DNA of 64,000 nt, from assembly GCA_016712715.1 (NCBI GenBank), contig JADJQM010000001.1, positions 949,001-1,013,000 on the forward strand. Reading direction: 5' to 3'. The stretch's first letter is position 1; each line of letters begins with the position of its first letter. The stretch is from Rhodospirillaceae bacterium. GTDB taxonomy: Bacteria > Pseudomonadota > Alphaproteobacteria > Dongiales > Dongiaceae. The position numbers were made by a program, and so were the translations under genes. Below, piece after piece: positions 8,442 through 17,551 of the stretch. A model generated the notes under the pieces. It had not been told where the DNA came from, ran no database searches, and saw nothing but the letters and a program-made list of their open reading frames with translations.

Positions 8442-8771
8442 TTAGGCTGCTTCAAGCCTTGCTGCAATAGCTTCGATCTTGACCGCAAGGCGCTCGATGG
8501 TGTCGGCGAGCGCGATCTCGCGCCGCTGCACCAGGTCTTCCTGCTGACCCTTGAGCTGGGCAATCTGGCGATTTTTCTGGTCGAGCTCGTCAGCAAGCAA
8601 CAGGCCGGTCAGAGCAAACAGGAGGTTTTCCGCCACAGGACCGGCATTCTTGGCCAGACCTTCCATGCGTCGCCGGATCTCGCCGGAGAGTTCCTGGACG
8701 CGGGCTTCCTCGCCTTCGCCGCAGGCGATGTCGTAGTTGCGGCCATTCAGCGCAATGGTGACGGTCGGCAT
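8442..8771 (-). CDS. zapA: ZapA, FtsZ-ring accessory protein
   Basis: ZapA bundles FtsZ filaments at the division site. The 109-residue product has the N-terminal globular domain (VTIALNGRNYDIACGEGEE) and a long C-terminal coiled coil (about 55-109) typical of the family. It lies 4 bases after the small coiled-coil gene and directly upstream of 6S RNA. Confidence 0.92.
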   Translation of the reverse strand: MPTVTIALNGRNYDIACGEGEEARVQELSGEIRRRMEGLAKNAGPVAENLLFALTGLLLADELDQKNRQIAQLKGQQEDLVQRREIALADTIERLAVKIEAIAARLEAA

Positions 8772-8775
8772 TGTC

Positions 8776-9003
8776 TCAAGCCCCCTCGGTCACGGAATGC
8801 ATGCGGCCAATTACCGTGTCCAACCTGTCGGAAACCAGCCGCGCTTCCGATTGCAGCAATGTGTAGGTCTGTCGGAGAACCGCCAGTTCCGTCTGCAGCA
8901 GGTCACGGTCCTTGTAACCGCGCGAGGAACTGTCCTCGACCGCCGAATCCAAGCGCGCCATGGCCGCATCGAGGCGACTTATTGCCGTATCCAATCTGGA
9001 CAT
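8776..9003 (-). CDS. Small coiled-coil protein upstream of zapA (DUF4164-like)
   Basis: This short, charged, helical protein starts MSRLDTAISRLDAAMARLD, a heptad-like pattern running through most of its 75 residues. Similar small coiled-coil proteins sit next to zapA in alphaproteobacteria and are often annotated DUF4164; their function is not established. A longer form from a TTG codon at 9039 is possible. The ATG at 9003 is preferred because of the GGCAGGGAC-type ribosome site. It probably works with ZapA, but this is inference. Confidence 0.75.
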   Translation of the reverse strand: MSRLDTAISRLDAAMARLDSAVEDSSSRGYKDRDLLQTELAVLRQTYTLLQSEARLVSDRLDTVIGRMHSVTEGA

Positions 9004-9234
9004 CCTGTCGGTCCCTGCCCCCGGTTGATCCGCTTCCAATCTGCAGTGGTGATTCTGAACCTACATCTGGATCGGTTTGATTGCCGGTTTCTTCTCGTTT
9101 ACTCGACCTATTGAAGCGGCGTCAACCGATGCGGTGGGCAGGCTCACATTCGCTGCTCGGGAAAACAGAGATTTCCAGCAAATACCGCGGGAATCCGTTG
9201 TTGACCTTATGCGCCCGCGCGGGCATGTTCCGGC

Positions 9235-9255
9235 CCGATCCGGCGGCCGGATCGG
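9235..9255. promoter_or_regulatory. Perfect 21-bp palindrome ahead of tkt
   Basis: CCGATCCGG-CGG-CCGGATCGG is a perfect 9-bp inverted repeat ending about 50 bases before the tkt start. A possible -35 (TTGACC at 9201-9206) and a weak -10 (CATGTT at 9224-9229) would put the palindrome at the start of transcription, a classic repressor position. The regulator is unknown. Confidence 0.45.
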
Positions 9256-9303
9256 TCGGCCGCCATATTAGGATTCTCGGGTAATTGCCCGTCAGTCCAA
9301 GGA

Positions 9304-11308
9304 ATGATGATGGACGCGAATTCGGCTGCTGCCGCGAAGACCACAATCCCCCACCGCGACCTGGCAAATGCCATTCGCGCCCTGTCGATGGATGCGGTCG
9401 AGGCCGCAAACTCCGGACACCCCGGCATGCCGATGGGTATGGCCGACGTGGCGACAGTCCTTTTCCAGCGTCATTTGAAGTTCAACGCTGCCCAGCCAGG
9501 CTGGCCGGACCGGGACCGCTTTGTGCTGTCGGCCGGTCACGGGTCGATGTTGATGTATTCGCTCCTCCACCTCACCGGCGTAGCGGGCGTCACCCTTGAT
9601 GAGCTGAAGCGCTTCCGCCAATTGGGCAGCTTGACGCCTGGCCATCCTGACTATGGCCATACGCCGGGTGTCGAAACGACCACCGGTCCGCTCGGCCAAG
9701 GTCTCGCCAATGCCGTCGGCATGGCGCTCGCCGAGCGTATCCTCAACGCGACGCTTCGGCGATGATCTGGTCGACCACCATACCTATGTCATTGCCGGCG
9801 ACGGCTGCCTGATGGAAGGCATCAGCCACGAGGCAATTTCGCTGGCGGGGCACTTGAAGCTCAACAAGCTCATCGTGCTCTTCGACGATAACGGCATTTC
9901 CATCGACGGCGCGGTTTCCCTATCCTGCTCCGATGACCAGGTGATGCGCTTCCAGGCAAGCGGCTGGAACGCGACCCGGGTCGACGGCCATGATCCGGAA
10001 GCCGTGTCGGCGGCCATTGCCGCCGCCAAGAAGTCGGCCAAGCCGTCCCTCATCGCCTGCAAGACGGTGATCGGCTTCGGCGCCCCGAAAAAGGGCGGGA
10101 CCTCCGCCACCCACGGCTCGCCGCTCGGCAAGGAAGAGATTGCCGGCGCGCGTGAGAAACTGGGTTGGAGCCACGAGCCGTTCGTGATCCCGGCCGAGAT
10201 CAAATCCGCCTGGGAAGCAATCGGTGGCCGCGGCAGCGCCGCCCAGTCCGCCTGGACCAAACGCCTGGACGGCGACAGGCAGAAGGGCGAATTCGAACGC
10301 GTTATCGCCGGCGAGTTGCCGGCCAATTTCGCCGATCTGGTCGGTGACCTTAAATCCGCCATCGCCAAGGACGCGCCCAAGCTTGCCACGCGCATGTCTT
10401 CGCAACTGGTGCTGGACGCACTGGTTCCCGGTCTGCCGGAATTGATCGGCGGCTCGGCCGACCTCACAGGGTCCAACAACACCAAGGCCAAGGTCGCCAA
10501 GCCGGTCTCGGCCGAGAACTATGGCGGCAACTATATCTACTACGGCATCCGCGAACATGGCATGGCCGCGGCCATGAATGGCATGGCGCTGCATGGCGGG
10601 ATCATCCCGTTCGGCGGTACCTTCCTGGTGTTCACTGATTACTGCCGCCCGGCCATCCGTCTCTCGGCGCTCATGAATCAGCGGGTCATCTATGTCATGA
10701 CCCATGATTCGATCGGCCTCGGCGAAGACGGTCCGACCCATCAGCCGGTCGAGCATCTGGCAGCACTCCGCGCCATTCCTAATCTCTTGGTATTCCGCCC
10801 CTGTGACACGATGGAGACGGCGGAATGCTGGGCGCTGGCGCTCACCACAAAGGATCGTCCCTCGATCCTGGCGCTCACCCGTCAAGCGTTGCCGCATCTG
10901 CGCGCCGATGCGGCTAATGCCAATCATTGCGCCCGCGGCGGCTATGTCATCCGCCCGACGCAGAAGGACCGCAAAGTGACGCTGATCGCCACCGGTTCCG
11001 AGGTCGCCATCGCCGTCGAGGCGCAGAAGCTGCTTGAGGAGAAAGGCATCGGCACCGCTGTCGTGTCGATGCCGAGTTGCGAACTGTTCGATCAGCAGTC
11101 CGCAGCCTACAAGAAGGAAGTGCTTGGTACTGGCCTCAAGGTTGCCGTGGAAGCCGCCATTGGCTTCGGCTGGGAACGTTATATCGGGACCGACGGTATC
11201 TTCATCGGCATGAAGGGCTTCGGCGCGTCGGCCCCGATCAACGATCTCTATACTCATTTCGGCATTACGCCGGCGGCTATCGTCGACGCCGTCACCGCGA
11301 AGCTCTGA
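9304..11308 (+). CDS. tkt: Transketolase, single-base frameshift
   Basis: Transketolase moves two-carbon ketol units in the pentose phosphate pathway using thiamine diphosphate. The first frame has SGHPGMPMGMADV and the TPP-domain start. The second has GDGCLMEGISHEA (Mg/TPP binding), ending with the pyrimidine and C-terminal domains (REHGMAAAMNGMA, SIGLGEDGPTHQPVEHL). The two meet near 9751: dropping the extra A gives AERILNARFGDDLVDHH. The joined length is about 668 residues, normal. Of the three tandem ATGs (9304, 9307, 9310), the last has the best spacing to AAGGA. It is followed closely by gap. Confidence 0.93.
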
Positions 11309-11345
11309 TACATAGCACTCTTCGGATTTAGGAAAGGTTCGTCAC

Positions 11346-12353
11346 ATGGCAATTCGGGTAGCGATCAATGGATTCGGCCGCATCGGCCGTCTCGTCCTCC
11401 GCGCGATGATGGAATCGGGTCGCAAGGACATCGAGGTGGTCGGCATCAACGACCTGGGTCCGGTCGAAACCAATGCCCATCTCTTCCGCTATGATTCCGT
11501 GCACGGCACTTTCAACGGCACCGTGAAGACCAAGGAAGGTGCCATGGATGTCGGCCGCGGCTGGATCAATGTCAGCGCCGAGCGCGACCCCGCAAAGCTG
11601 CCGTGGAAGGACCTGAAGGTCGATGTGGTCGCCGAATGCACCGGCCTTTTCACGGACAAGGAAAAGGCCAAGCTGCACTTGGCCGCCGGCGCCAAGCGCG
11701 TGCTGATTTCGGCACCCGCCACCAATGCCGACATCACCGTCGTCTACGGCGTCAACCACGCCAAGCTGAAAAAGTCGCACACCATCATCTCCAACGCGTC
11801 CTGCACCACCAACTGCCTGACGCCGGTCGCCTATGTGCTGCATAAAGCGCTCGGCATCGAGCACGGCTTCATGACGACGATCCATTCCTATACCGGCGAC
11901 CAGCCGACGCTCGACACGATGCACAAGGATCTCTATCGCGGCCGAGCGGCGGCGCTCAGCATGATCCCGACCACAACCGGTGCCGCGAAGGCCGTCGGTC
12001 TGGTCATGCCGGAACTCGCCGGCAAGCTCGACGGCACCTCGATCCGCGTGCCGACGCCAAATGTGTCGGTGGTCGATTTCAAATTCGTCTCCCAGAAGGC
12101 GACGACCGCGGAAAAGGTCAATGCGGCGATCATCAAGGCCGCCAACGGCCCGCTGAAGGGCATCCTCGGCACCAACGACCAGCCGCTGGTCTCGATCGAC
12201 TTCAACCACAACCCGCACAGCTCGACCTTCGACCTGTCGCAGACCAAGGTCATCGATGGCACCTTCGTGCGCGTCCTCGCCTGGTATGACAATGAATGGG
12301 GTTTCTCGAACCGCATGTGCGACGTGGCTGCCGCTGTTGGCAAGCTAGGTTAA
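11346..12353 (+). CDS. gap: Glyceraldehyde-3-phosphate dehydrogenase, type I
   Basis: This enzyme oxidises glyceraldehyde-3-phosphate to 1,3-bisphosphoglycerate with NAD. The 335-residue product has the Rossmann start VAINGFGRIGRLVLRA, the catalytic cysteine in SNASCTTNCL, the substrate helper HSYTGDQ, and the C-terminal WYDNEWGFSNRM. It lies 37 bases after tkt, after an AGGAAAGG ribosome site, suggesting a shared transcript. A strong terminator follows. No frameshift here. Confidence 0.97.
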   Translation: MAIRVAINGFGRIGRLVLRAMMESGRKDIEVVGINDLGPVETNAHLFRYDSVHGTFNGTVKTKEGAMDVGRGWINVSAERDPAKLPWKDLKVDVVAECTGLFTDKEKAKLHLAAGAKRVLISAPATNADITVVYGVNHAKLKKSHTIISNASCTTNCLTPVAYVLHKALGIEHGFMTTIHSYTGDQPTLDTMHKDLYRGRAAALSMIPTTTGAAKAVGLVMPELAGKLDGTSIRVPTPNVSVVDFKFVSQKATTAEKVNAAIIKAANGPLKGILGTNDQPLVSIDFNHNPHSSTFDLSQTKVIDGTFVRVLAWYDNEWGFSNRMCDVAAAVGKLG

Positions 12354-12378
12354 CATCCCGTCCTTCCACGGAACACAC

Positions 12379-12413
12379 ACCCCCGGACCAGCAGTGGCCC
12401 GGGGGTTTTTCTT
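12379..12413 (+). terminator. Rho-independent terminator after gap
   Basis: The stem ACCCCCGGACC / GGCCCGGGGGT (11 bp, one mismatch, 6-base loop) is followed by TTTTTCTTT. It lies 26 bases after the gap stop and probably ends the tkt-gap transcript. Confidence 0.9.
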
Positions 12414-12517
12414 TATCGGTCCCGGGCCTACCGCGCCCCCTGAACCGAAGATAAGATGGAAGCGACAAAGGTCGATTGCCGGCCGGTCGCACCGATGAAT
12501 CTCATGGGGAGGTCAAA

Positions 12518-12916
12518 ATGCCTGGAGAAATTCCAACCGAACTCGGTTTGCTGGTATGGACCGTCATCCTCTGCGTTGTGCAGATGCTGATCGCTGCCAT
12601 CGCGACGCAGCTGCAGGTCGGTTTGCCGGCCCTGGCGGGCAATCGCGAAAACATGCCCGTCCTGACCGGATTGGCCGGCCGCGCTACGCGAGCTCATCGC
12701 AACATGCTTGAAAACCTGGCCCTGTTTGCCGCGCTGGTACTGGTGGCCCACACAACGGGTCATTTGAATCCCATGACGGCCCTGGGCGCGCAGCTTTTCT
12801 TCTGGGGCAGGCTGGCCTATGCAATCGTCTACCTTGTCGGCATCCCCTGGATTCGGACAGGGACCTGGGCCGTATCCATGGTTGGCCTGGTCCTCCTCCT
12901 CCTGCAGCTCCTGTAA
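12518..12916 (+). CDS. MAPEG-family membrane protein
   Basis: This 132-residue integral membrane protein of the MAPEG type (eicosanoid/glutathione metabolism superfamily) has four hydrophobic segments (about 8-30, 60-82, 84-105, 112-132). The typical RAHRNMLENLALFAALVL motif lies after the first loop. The ATG at 12518 follows GGGGAGG with good spacing, so it is preferred over an in-frame ATG at 12476. Bacterial members of this type mostly have unknown roles. Confidence 0.82.
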   Translation: MPGEIPTELGLLVWTVILCVVQMLIAAIATQLQVGLPALAGNRENMPVLTGLAGRATRAHRNMLENLALFAALVLVAHTTGHLNPMTALGAQLFFWGRLAYAIVYLVGIPWIRTGTWAVSMVGLVLLLLQLL

Positions 12917-12928
12917 TCGGCCCGCTCC

Positions 12929-13891
12929 ATGGCGGTCAGGATAGGCATTTTTCTGCTTCTTGGCTTGCTGCCTTGTTTGGCTTTCCCGGCGCGTGCGCAA
13001 GTAGCCCACACGGTCCAGGAGGGTTTTGAAAGAGCCACGTTTGCAGCGGCTTTTGTGCCCTGCGAGCGGCCGGAGGGTGCCATTTCCCTGAGCCAGGATC
13101 GGGCGCGTGCCGGGTCGCAGGCTTTGAAGCTGCGTATTCGTGAGCCGGTGTTCGGGACGGCGACCTGGGTTCCAAAGGCAACCTCCTGCCTGATCGCCGG
13201 GCGTTATGCCGAATACACACCGGATGAGAAGGAGCGAGCCGAGATCTGGGAGAGTTTCGAGTTCGGACCCAGGTTTGGCGACGATCTCTATTATGGCTTC
13301 TCGATGTGGATCGATCGGGCGAGCGCGCCAAAAGGAGACAATACGCGCCTGGTGATCGGTCAGTGGAAGGCACCGATCGATGACAGTCCATTTGTGGCAC
13401 AACGATTCACCGGGGGCCTTTACCATGTGACATTGGATGTCGATGCCGCCCAAAGCGATCCAGACACGGGGCGCCCCTATGGGTGCAAACTGCTGCTCGC
13501 CTTTGAAGCCGATATGGCGGACGCCACTTTGGCAACCCCAGCTCGGTGTGAGCCGAAATTCGGCGGACCGCTGATGTCACTTACGCCGGCGCGCCCGATC
13601 GCAATTGAGCGTCTTGCCTATCTACCGACGCCTTTTGGGCAGTGGACCGACCTCGTCTTCCGGGTCAAAGGTGGAGAGAATGGCGCTGTCGAAGTATGGG
13701 CAAATGGCAACAAGATTGCCCGGGCCGTGGGATTTATTGGCCACCATGGCGCCACTGGACAACCGCAATACTTCAAATTCGGGCCTTATCGTGATCCCGC
13801 CGCCTACGCCACCACCGTCTATCTCGACAATCTAGCGCGCGGCGCCAGCTTTGCCGCCGTCGATCCTGCTTCTCCCCTATTCCAACAATGA
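12929..13891 (+). CDS. Secreted polysaccharide-lyase-like protein (heparin lyase I type)
   Basis: The 320-residue exported protein has a signal peptide (about 1-23, cut after ARA). The rest resembles the jelly-roll polysaccharide lyase family that includes heparin lyase I: FGDDLYYGFSMWID, VIGQWKAP, and late KFGPYRDP plus VYLDNLARG. Catalytic residues cannot be assigned by eye. It starts 12 bases after the MAPEG gene. The real substrate is unknown. Confidence 0.65.
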   Translation: MAVRIGIFLLLGLLPCLAFPARAQVAHTVQEGFERATFAAAFVPCERPEGAISLSQDRARAGSQALKLRIREPVFGTATWVPKATSCLIAGRYAEYTPDEKERAEIWESFEFGPRFGDDLYYGFSMWIDRASAPKGDNTRLVIGQWKAPIDDSPFVAQRFTGGLYHVTLDVDAAQSDPDTGRPYGCKLLLAFEADMADATLATPARCEPKFGGPLMSLTPARPIAIERLAYLPTPFGQWTDLVFRVKGGENGAVEVWANGNKIARAVGFIGHHGATGQPQYFKFGPYRDPAAYATTVYLDNLARGASFAAVDPASPLFQQ

Positions 13892-13927
13892 GCTTGCACC
13901 AGAATTTGATGGGCGATAAAACCTATT

Positions 13928-13942
13928 TGAGAATGATTCTCA
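13928..13942. promoter_or_regulatory. Fur-type iron box
   Basis: TGAGAATGATTCTCA is a perfect 7-1-7 palindrome, the core shape of Fur-family binding sites. It lies about 140 bases before the TonB-dependent receptor start, in an AT-richer gap, so iron repression of that receptor is likely. Fur versus another iron regulator cannot be told apart from this site alone. Confidence 0.75.
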
Positions 13943-14079
13943 CCTATGTGGGGTAATGCATAATGCGAATCCCACAGTGACCATTCGCCTAGCGAGCCAG
14001 CGACACCACCTGTTCATTCGATAGGTGGGCCAGAGCCAAGCCAGGTCTTTCCTGACTCGAGCTCTGGAGGTTCAACCCC

Positions 14080-16197
14080 ATGTCGTCCCGCCGTTATATG
14101 CATCTATGGGCCAGTACGGCCCTGTTGTCGCTTGTGCTCATGCCACTGCCCAGCTTGGCGCAACAGGCGGAAGAACCGGTTCTCCTGCCACCGGAAACAG
14201 AAGCCGATCGCAATGCGCAAGAAATTGATCCGGCTGCGCCGGCCGAACTCAATCCCCTCACGGTGACGGCCACCAAGACACCCCGCGCGCTAAGCAACGT
14301 CCCGGCCAGTATCGATGTAATCGATCAGGAACAGTTGGAACGGCTGCAGCCGCTGACGATCGGCGATGCCCTCAACAACCTGCCCGGTGTCGAAATCGAG
14401 GGCGGTCCAAAGGGGTCCGACAGCCAGCCCAACATTCGCGGGATGGGATCGACCGGCTGGGGCACGAACCGCGTGCTCACGACCATCGACGGCGCGAGGC
14501 AGAATGTCGGTTCCGGCCATGGCGGCACAATGTTCGTCGATCCGGAAATGATCAAGAGCATCGAGGTGATGAAGGGCGCCGGATCGACGCTCTATGGCAG
14601 CGGCGCCATCGGTGGCGTCATTGCGCTGGAGACCAAGGATGCTGCGGACTTCCTGGAGGAGGAAGACGATACGTTCGGATTCCGCGCCAAGGCCGGATTT
14701 CATTCGGTCAACGACGAACCGTCGCTTTCCGGCATCGTGGCGCTTCGACCGATCGAGGAAGTCGATTTCATCGGCAGCGCCGTCTGGCGCGATAGCCAGG
14801 ACTATGAAGGTGGCTCTGGGCGCGACATAGAACACACCGAAGTAGATATCCTGAGCGGCCTGGCGAAGCTTGGCATTTCGCCCGCAGAGGGCCACCGGAT
14901 CGAGCTTTCGGGCCTGCTCTATAACAACAGTGAGAATATCGAGGCCACCGATGTCGACAACCTCAATGCGATCTACGACGCCGACCACGAGATCGACAAG
15001 AGCACCGCTACTCTAAGCTATGCCGTCGATTCACCGGATACCGATCTGATCAACCTGAAAGCAACACTCTATCGCGATGACACCGATGTGAAGGACGATG
15101 GGGAAGGTTATGACCGGGTCACGACGACGGAGCTGACGACGACAGGCTTTGACCTGTTCAACACCTTCGAGTTTGAGAGCCAATCGGTTCATCATGCCGT
15201 GACGTTTGGCACCGAATATTACCACGATTCCGGCAAAGGCCGCGTGGACGGTGAAAAGCGCGCGCAATTTCCCGACGCCACTCAGGATGTTGTGGGCGTC
15301 TATGCTCAGTATGAAATGGAACTGTTCGATCAGATCAGCGTCACTCCCGGCGTGCGATGGGATTATTACAAGAGCCAGCCAAGCGGCGATTTCTCCGACC
15401 AGTCAAACGACCGGATATCGCCAAAGATCGCCGTCGACTGGCACACGCTGGATTGGCTCTCCCTCTATGGCAGCTATGCCGAGGGCTACCGCGCCCCATC
15501 GGTGACCGAACTCTATATCGGCGGCACCCATTTCAACATTTTCCCAGGCGCCAACAACGTCTTTGTGCCAAACCCCGATCTGAAGCCGGAAACGGCCAAG
15601 ACCTGGGAGGGTGGCCTGCGACTTAACTTCGACGATGTTGTTCTGCCGGACGATGGCATTCGATTCCATGCCGCCTACTACACGACGAAGGCCAAGAATT
15701 TCATCGATGGCGACGTGGTCATGGATTTTGTCCCCCCGATGGTTTTCACGACAACGCCGGTGAATGTCCCCCGCGCGGAGATCGATGGTGTCGAGGTGAC
15801 ACTCAGCTATGATTCCGACTACGTCTTCTTCAATGGTGGCTATTCCCGCATTCGCGGCGACAACAAGACGGATGATGAGCCGTTGCTCTCGATTCCGGCG
15901 GACAAACTGGTGCTGGTCCTGGGTGGCAAGGTGCCAGCCTGGGATGTCAGCTTCGGCGTCAGCCACGAATATGCCTGGGCGCAGAACCGCACACCCGATG
16001 CCGCTCTGGCTACTGACGACTACAATGTGGTCGGCCTGTTCGCCACCTGGGCGCCCGACGAGGGGGCTCTTAGAGGATTCCGGGTGGATGCCGGTGTCGA
16101 CAATCTCTTCGACAATTCCTACTACCGCTATCTTTCGGAGGAAGAGGATCCAGGTCGCGACTATCGCGTTGCGGTCAGCTACGGCATGTCCTTCTGA
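14080..16197 (+). CDS. TonB-dependent outer-membrane receptor, haem/haemoglobin type
   Basis: This 705-residue receptor imports an iron source across the outer membrane using TonB energy. It has a signal peptide (about 1-27), a TonB box-like LNPLTVTATKT (about 58-68), a plug domain (about 70-190) with NIRGMGSTGWGTNRVLTTIDG and IEVMKGAGSTLYGSGAIGG, and a beta-barrel ending in an aromatic residue (SYGMSF). GYRAPSVTELY followed by NPDLKPETAKTWE resembles the FRAP/NPNL region of haem receptors. A perfect Fur box lies upstream. No haem-uptake partner genes are nearby. Confidence 0.88.
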   Translation: MSSRRYMHLWASTALLSLVLMPLPSLAQQAEEPVLLPPETEADRNAQEIDPAAPAELNPLTVTATKTPRALSNVPASIDVIDQEQLERLQPLTIGDALNNLPGVEIEGGPKGSDSQPNIRGMGSTGWGTNRVLTTIDGARQNVGSGHGGTMFVDPEMIKSIEVMKGAGSTLYGSGAIGGVIALETKDAADFLEEEDDTFGFRAKAGFHSVNDEPSLSGIVALRPIEEVDFIGSAVWRDSQDYEGGSGRDIEHTEVDILSGLAKLGISPAEGHRIELSGLLYNNSENIEATDVDNLNAIYDADHEIDKSTATLSYAVDSPDTDLINLKATLYRDDTDVKDDGEGYDRVTTTELTTTGFDLFNTFEFESQSVHHAVTFGTEYYHDSGKGRVDGEKRAQFPDATQDVVGVYAQYEMELFDQISVTPGVRWDYYKSQPSGDFSDQSNDRISPKIAVDWHTLDWLSLYGSYAEGYRAPSVTELYIGGTHFNIFPGANNVFVPNPDLKPETAKTWEGGLRLNFDDVVLPDDGIRFHAAYYTTKAKNFIDGDVVMDFVPPMVFTTTPVNVPRAEIDGVEVTLSYDSDYVFFNGGYSRIRGDNKTDDEPLLSIPADKLVLVLGGKVPAWDVSFGVSHEYAWAQNRTPDAALATDDYNVVGLFATWAPDEGALRGFRVDAGVDNLFDNSYYRYLSEEEDPGRDYRVAVSYGMSF

Positions 16198-16340
16198 TCT
16201 CAGAAAACCATTGCCACCCTGGGTTACGCCACCCTGTTCCGGCCCTCGCAGACCGAGGCGGGTAAATTTTCGGCCGATCCCCTTGGCGAGGCTGGCCAGT
16301 GGGGCTAGATTGCGGGGCAATTTGCCATGAGGGTGCAGCG

Positions 16341-17546
16341 ATGGATGGAATGCCGTTTGAAGCTGGTTTGATGCAGGGATCGCCGCCCAGTGCCGACAAG
16401 CAGGTGACTCTGGCGAACTGGCGCCTTGCGCCGTTCAACCGCTGGGCTTTCTCGCACGTGTCGGAGATTGTCCCCAGCGCCATCATTGCGCACGACCCAG
16501 CTCGCGTGTCGCCCCTTCCCAGCGCACCAATCGAGCTCGGCCAGGTTGGCTATCGCACGATGGACGGCAAGGATGGAACGGTCGCCAGCATGGTTGCCGA
16601 CACCTTCACGGATGGTTTTCTGGTGCTCCATCAGGGCCGGATTGTGTCCGAGGACTACGCGGCCGCCCTCACCGCGCTGCGCCCGCATATCGTCTTTTCG
16701 GTCAGCAAGTCCATCACCGGAACGCTGGCAGGCCAGCTCGTCGAGAGCGGACAGCTCGATCCCAATGTTGCTGTCACCACCTATCTTCCGGAAACCCGAG
16801 GGTCCGCCTATGGCGACGCAACGGTGCGGCAAGTGCTGGACATGACCGTGGCGATCGACTTCACCGAGGACTATCTGGATCCAACGGGCGACTTCATGCG
16901 TTACCGCCGTGCCAGCGGATGGAATCCTGTCGAAGATCCGGAATCGGGCGGTGATCTGCGCAGCTTCCTCGCCTCGACGCGCCGCGCCGATGGCAAGCAT
17001 GGTGAAGTCTTTCACTATGTGTCACCCAATTCCGATCTCCTGGGTTGGTTGCTTGAGCGCGCTTCGGGCCGCAAGCTCGCTGACCTGCTCAGCGATGGCA
17101 TCTGGCAGCATATCGGCGCCGAAATGCCGGCCTATGTGACTGTCGATCGCCTGGGCGCTGCGCGGACAGCCGGCGGAATCAGCGCAACTCTCCGCGATCT
17201 TGGCCGTTTCGGCGAAATGATGCGTAACCATGGGACAGTTGGTGGCAGGATGGTCGTCCCACGGAATTGGGTCGATGACATCTTGACGAATGGTGACAAG
17301 GGCGCCTGGGCGCGCGGCAGCATGGCCACCTTCATCAAGGACGGAAAATACCGCAGCAAATGGTACATCGTCGATGAAAGCCGCGGAGCTTTCTGCGCCG
17401 TTGGCATACATGGTCAGTGGATCTACATCGACCGCAGAAGCGAAACCGTCATCGTGAAGGTATCGTCGCAGCCACTCCCTGTCGACGATGGCATGGACAG
17501 ACACATCCTCGCCGGCCTTGCGGCCATTGCGAAACAGTTTGGCTGA
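16341..17546 (+). CDS. Serine hydrolase of the beta-lactamase/NylB type
   Basis: This cytoplasmic-looking 401-residue serine hydrolase belongs to the class C beta-lactamase-like family. The nucleophile motif SxxK is seen as FSVSKSITG. The tyrosine motif is YVSPNSDLLGW, close to that of 6-aminohexanoate-dimer hydrolase. Late AVGIHGQWIYIDRRSE matches the usual C-terminal HGxG region. There is no signal peptide. The start at 16341 has GAGGG upstream; an upstream in-frame start at 16299 looks less likely. The substrate is unknown. Confidence 0.8.
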   Translation: MDGMPFEAGLMQGSPPSADKQVTLANWRLAPFNRWAFSHVSEIVPSAIIAHDPARVSPLPSAPIELGQVGYRTMDGKDGTVASMVADTFTDGFLVLHQGRIVSEDYAAALTALRPHIVFSVSKSITGTLAGQLVESGQLDPNVAVTTYLPETRGSAYGDATVRQVLDMTVAIDFTEDYLDPTGDFMRYRRASGWNPVEDPESGGDLRSFLASTRRADGKHGEVFHYVSPNSDLLGWLLERASGRKLADLLSDGIWQHIGAEMPAYVTVDRLGAARTAGGISATLRDLGRFGEMMRNHGTVGGRMVVPRNWVDDILTNGDKGAWARGSMATFIKDGKYRSKWYIVDESRGAFCAVGIHGQWIYIDRRSETVIVKVSSQPLPVDDGMDRHILAGLAAIAKQFG

Positions 17547-17551
17547 ACGCG

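Noticed and set aside
9740..9760. Programmed frameshifting in tkt
   Set aside because: No slippery heptamer or following RNA structure is seen, and transketolase is not known to need frameshifting. An indel error fits better.
9920..11257. A 445-residue minus-strand open frame opposite tkt
   Set aside because: The plus strand is unmistakable transketolase. The antisense frame is a by-product of GC-rich codon use.
12428..13453. A minus-strand open frame across the MAPEG and lyase-like genes
   Set aside because: Both plus-strand genes have good ribosome sites and recognisable features. The antisense frame is Gln/Arg-rich without a domain.
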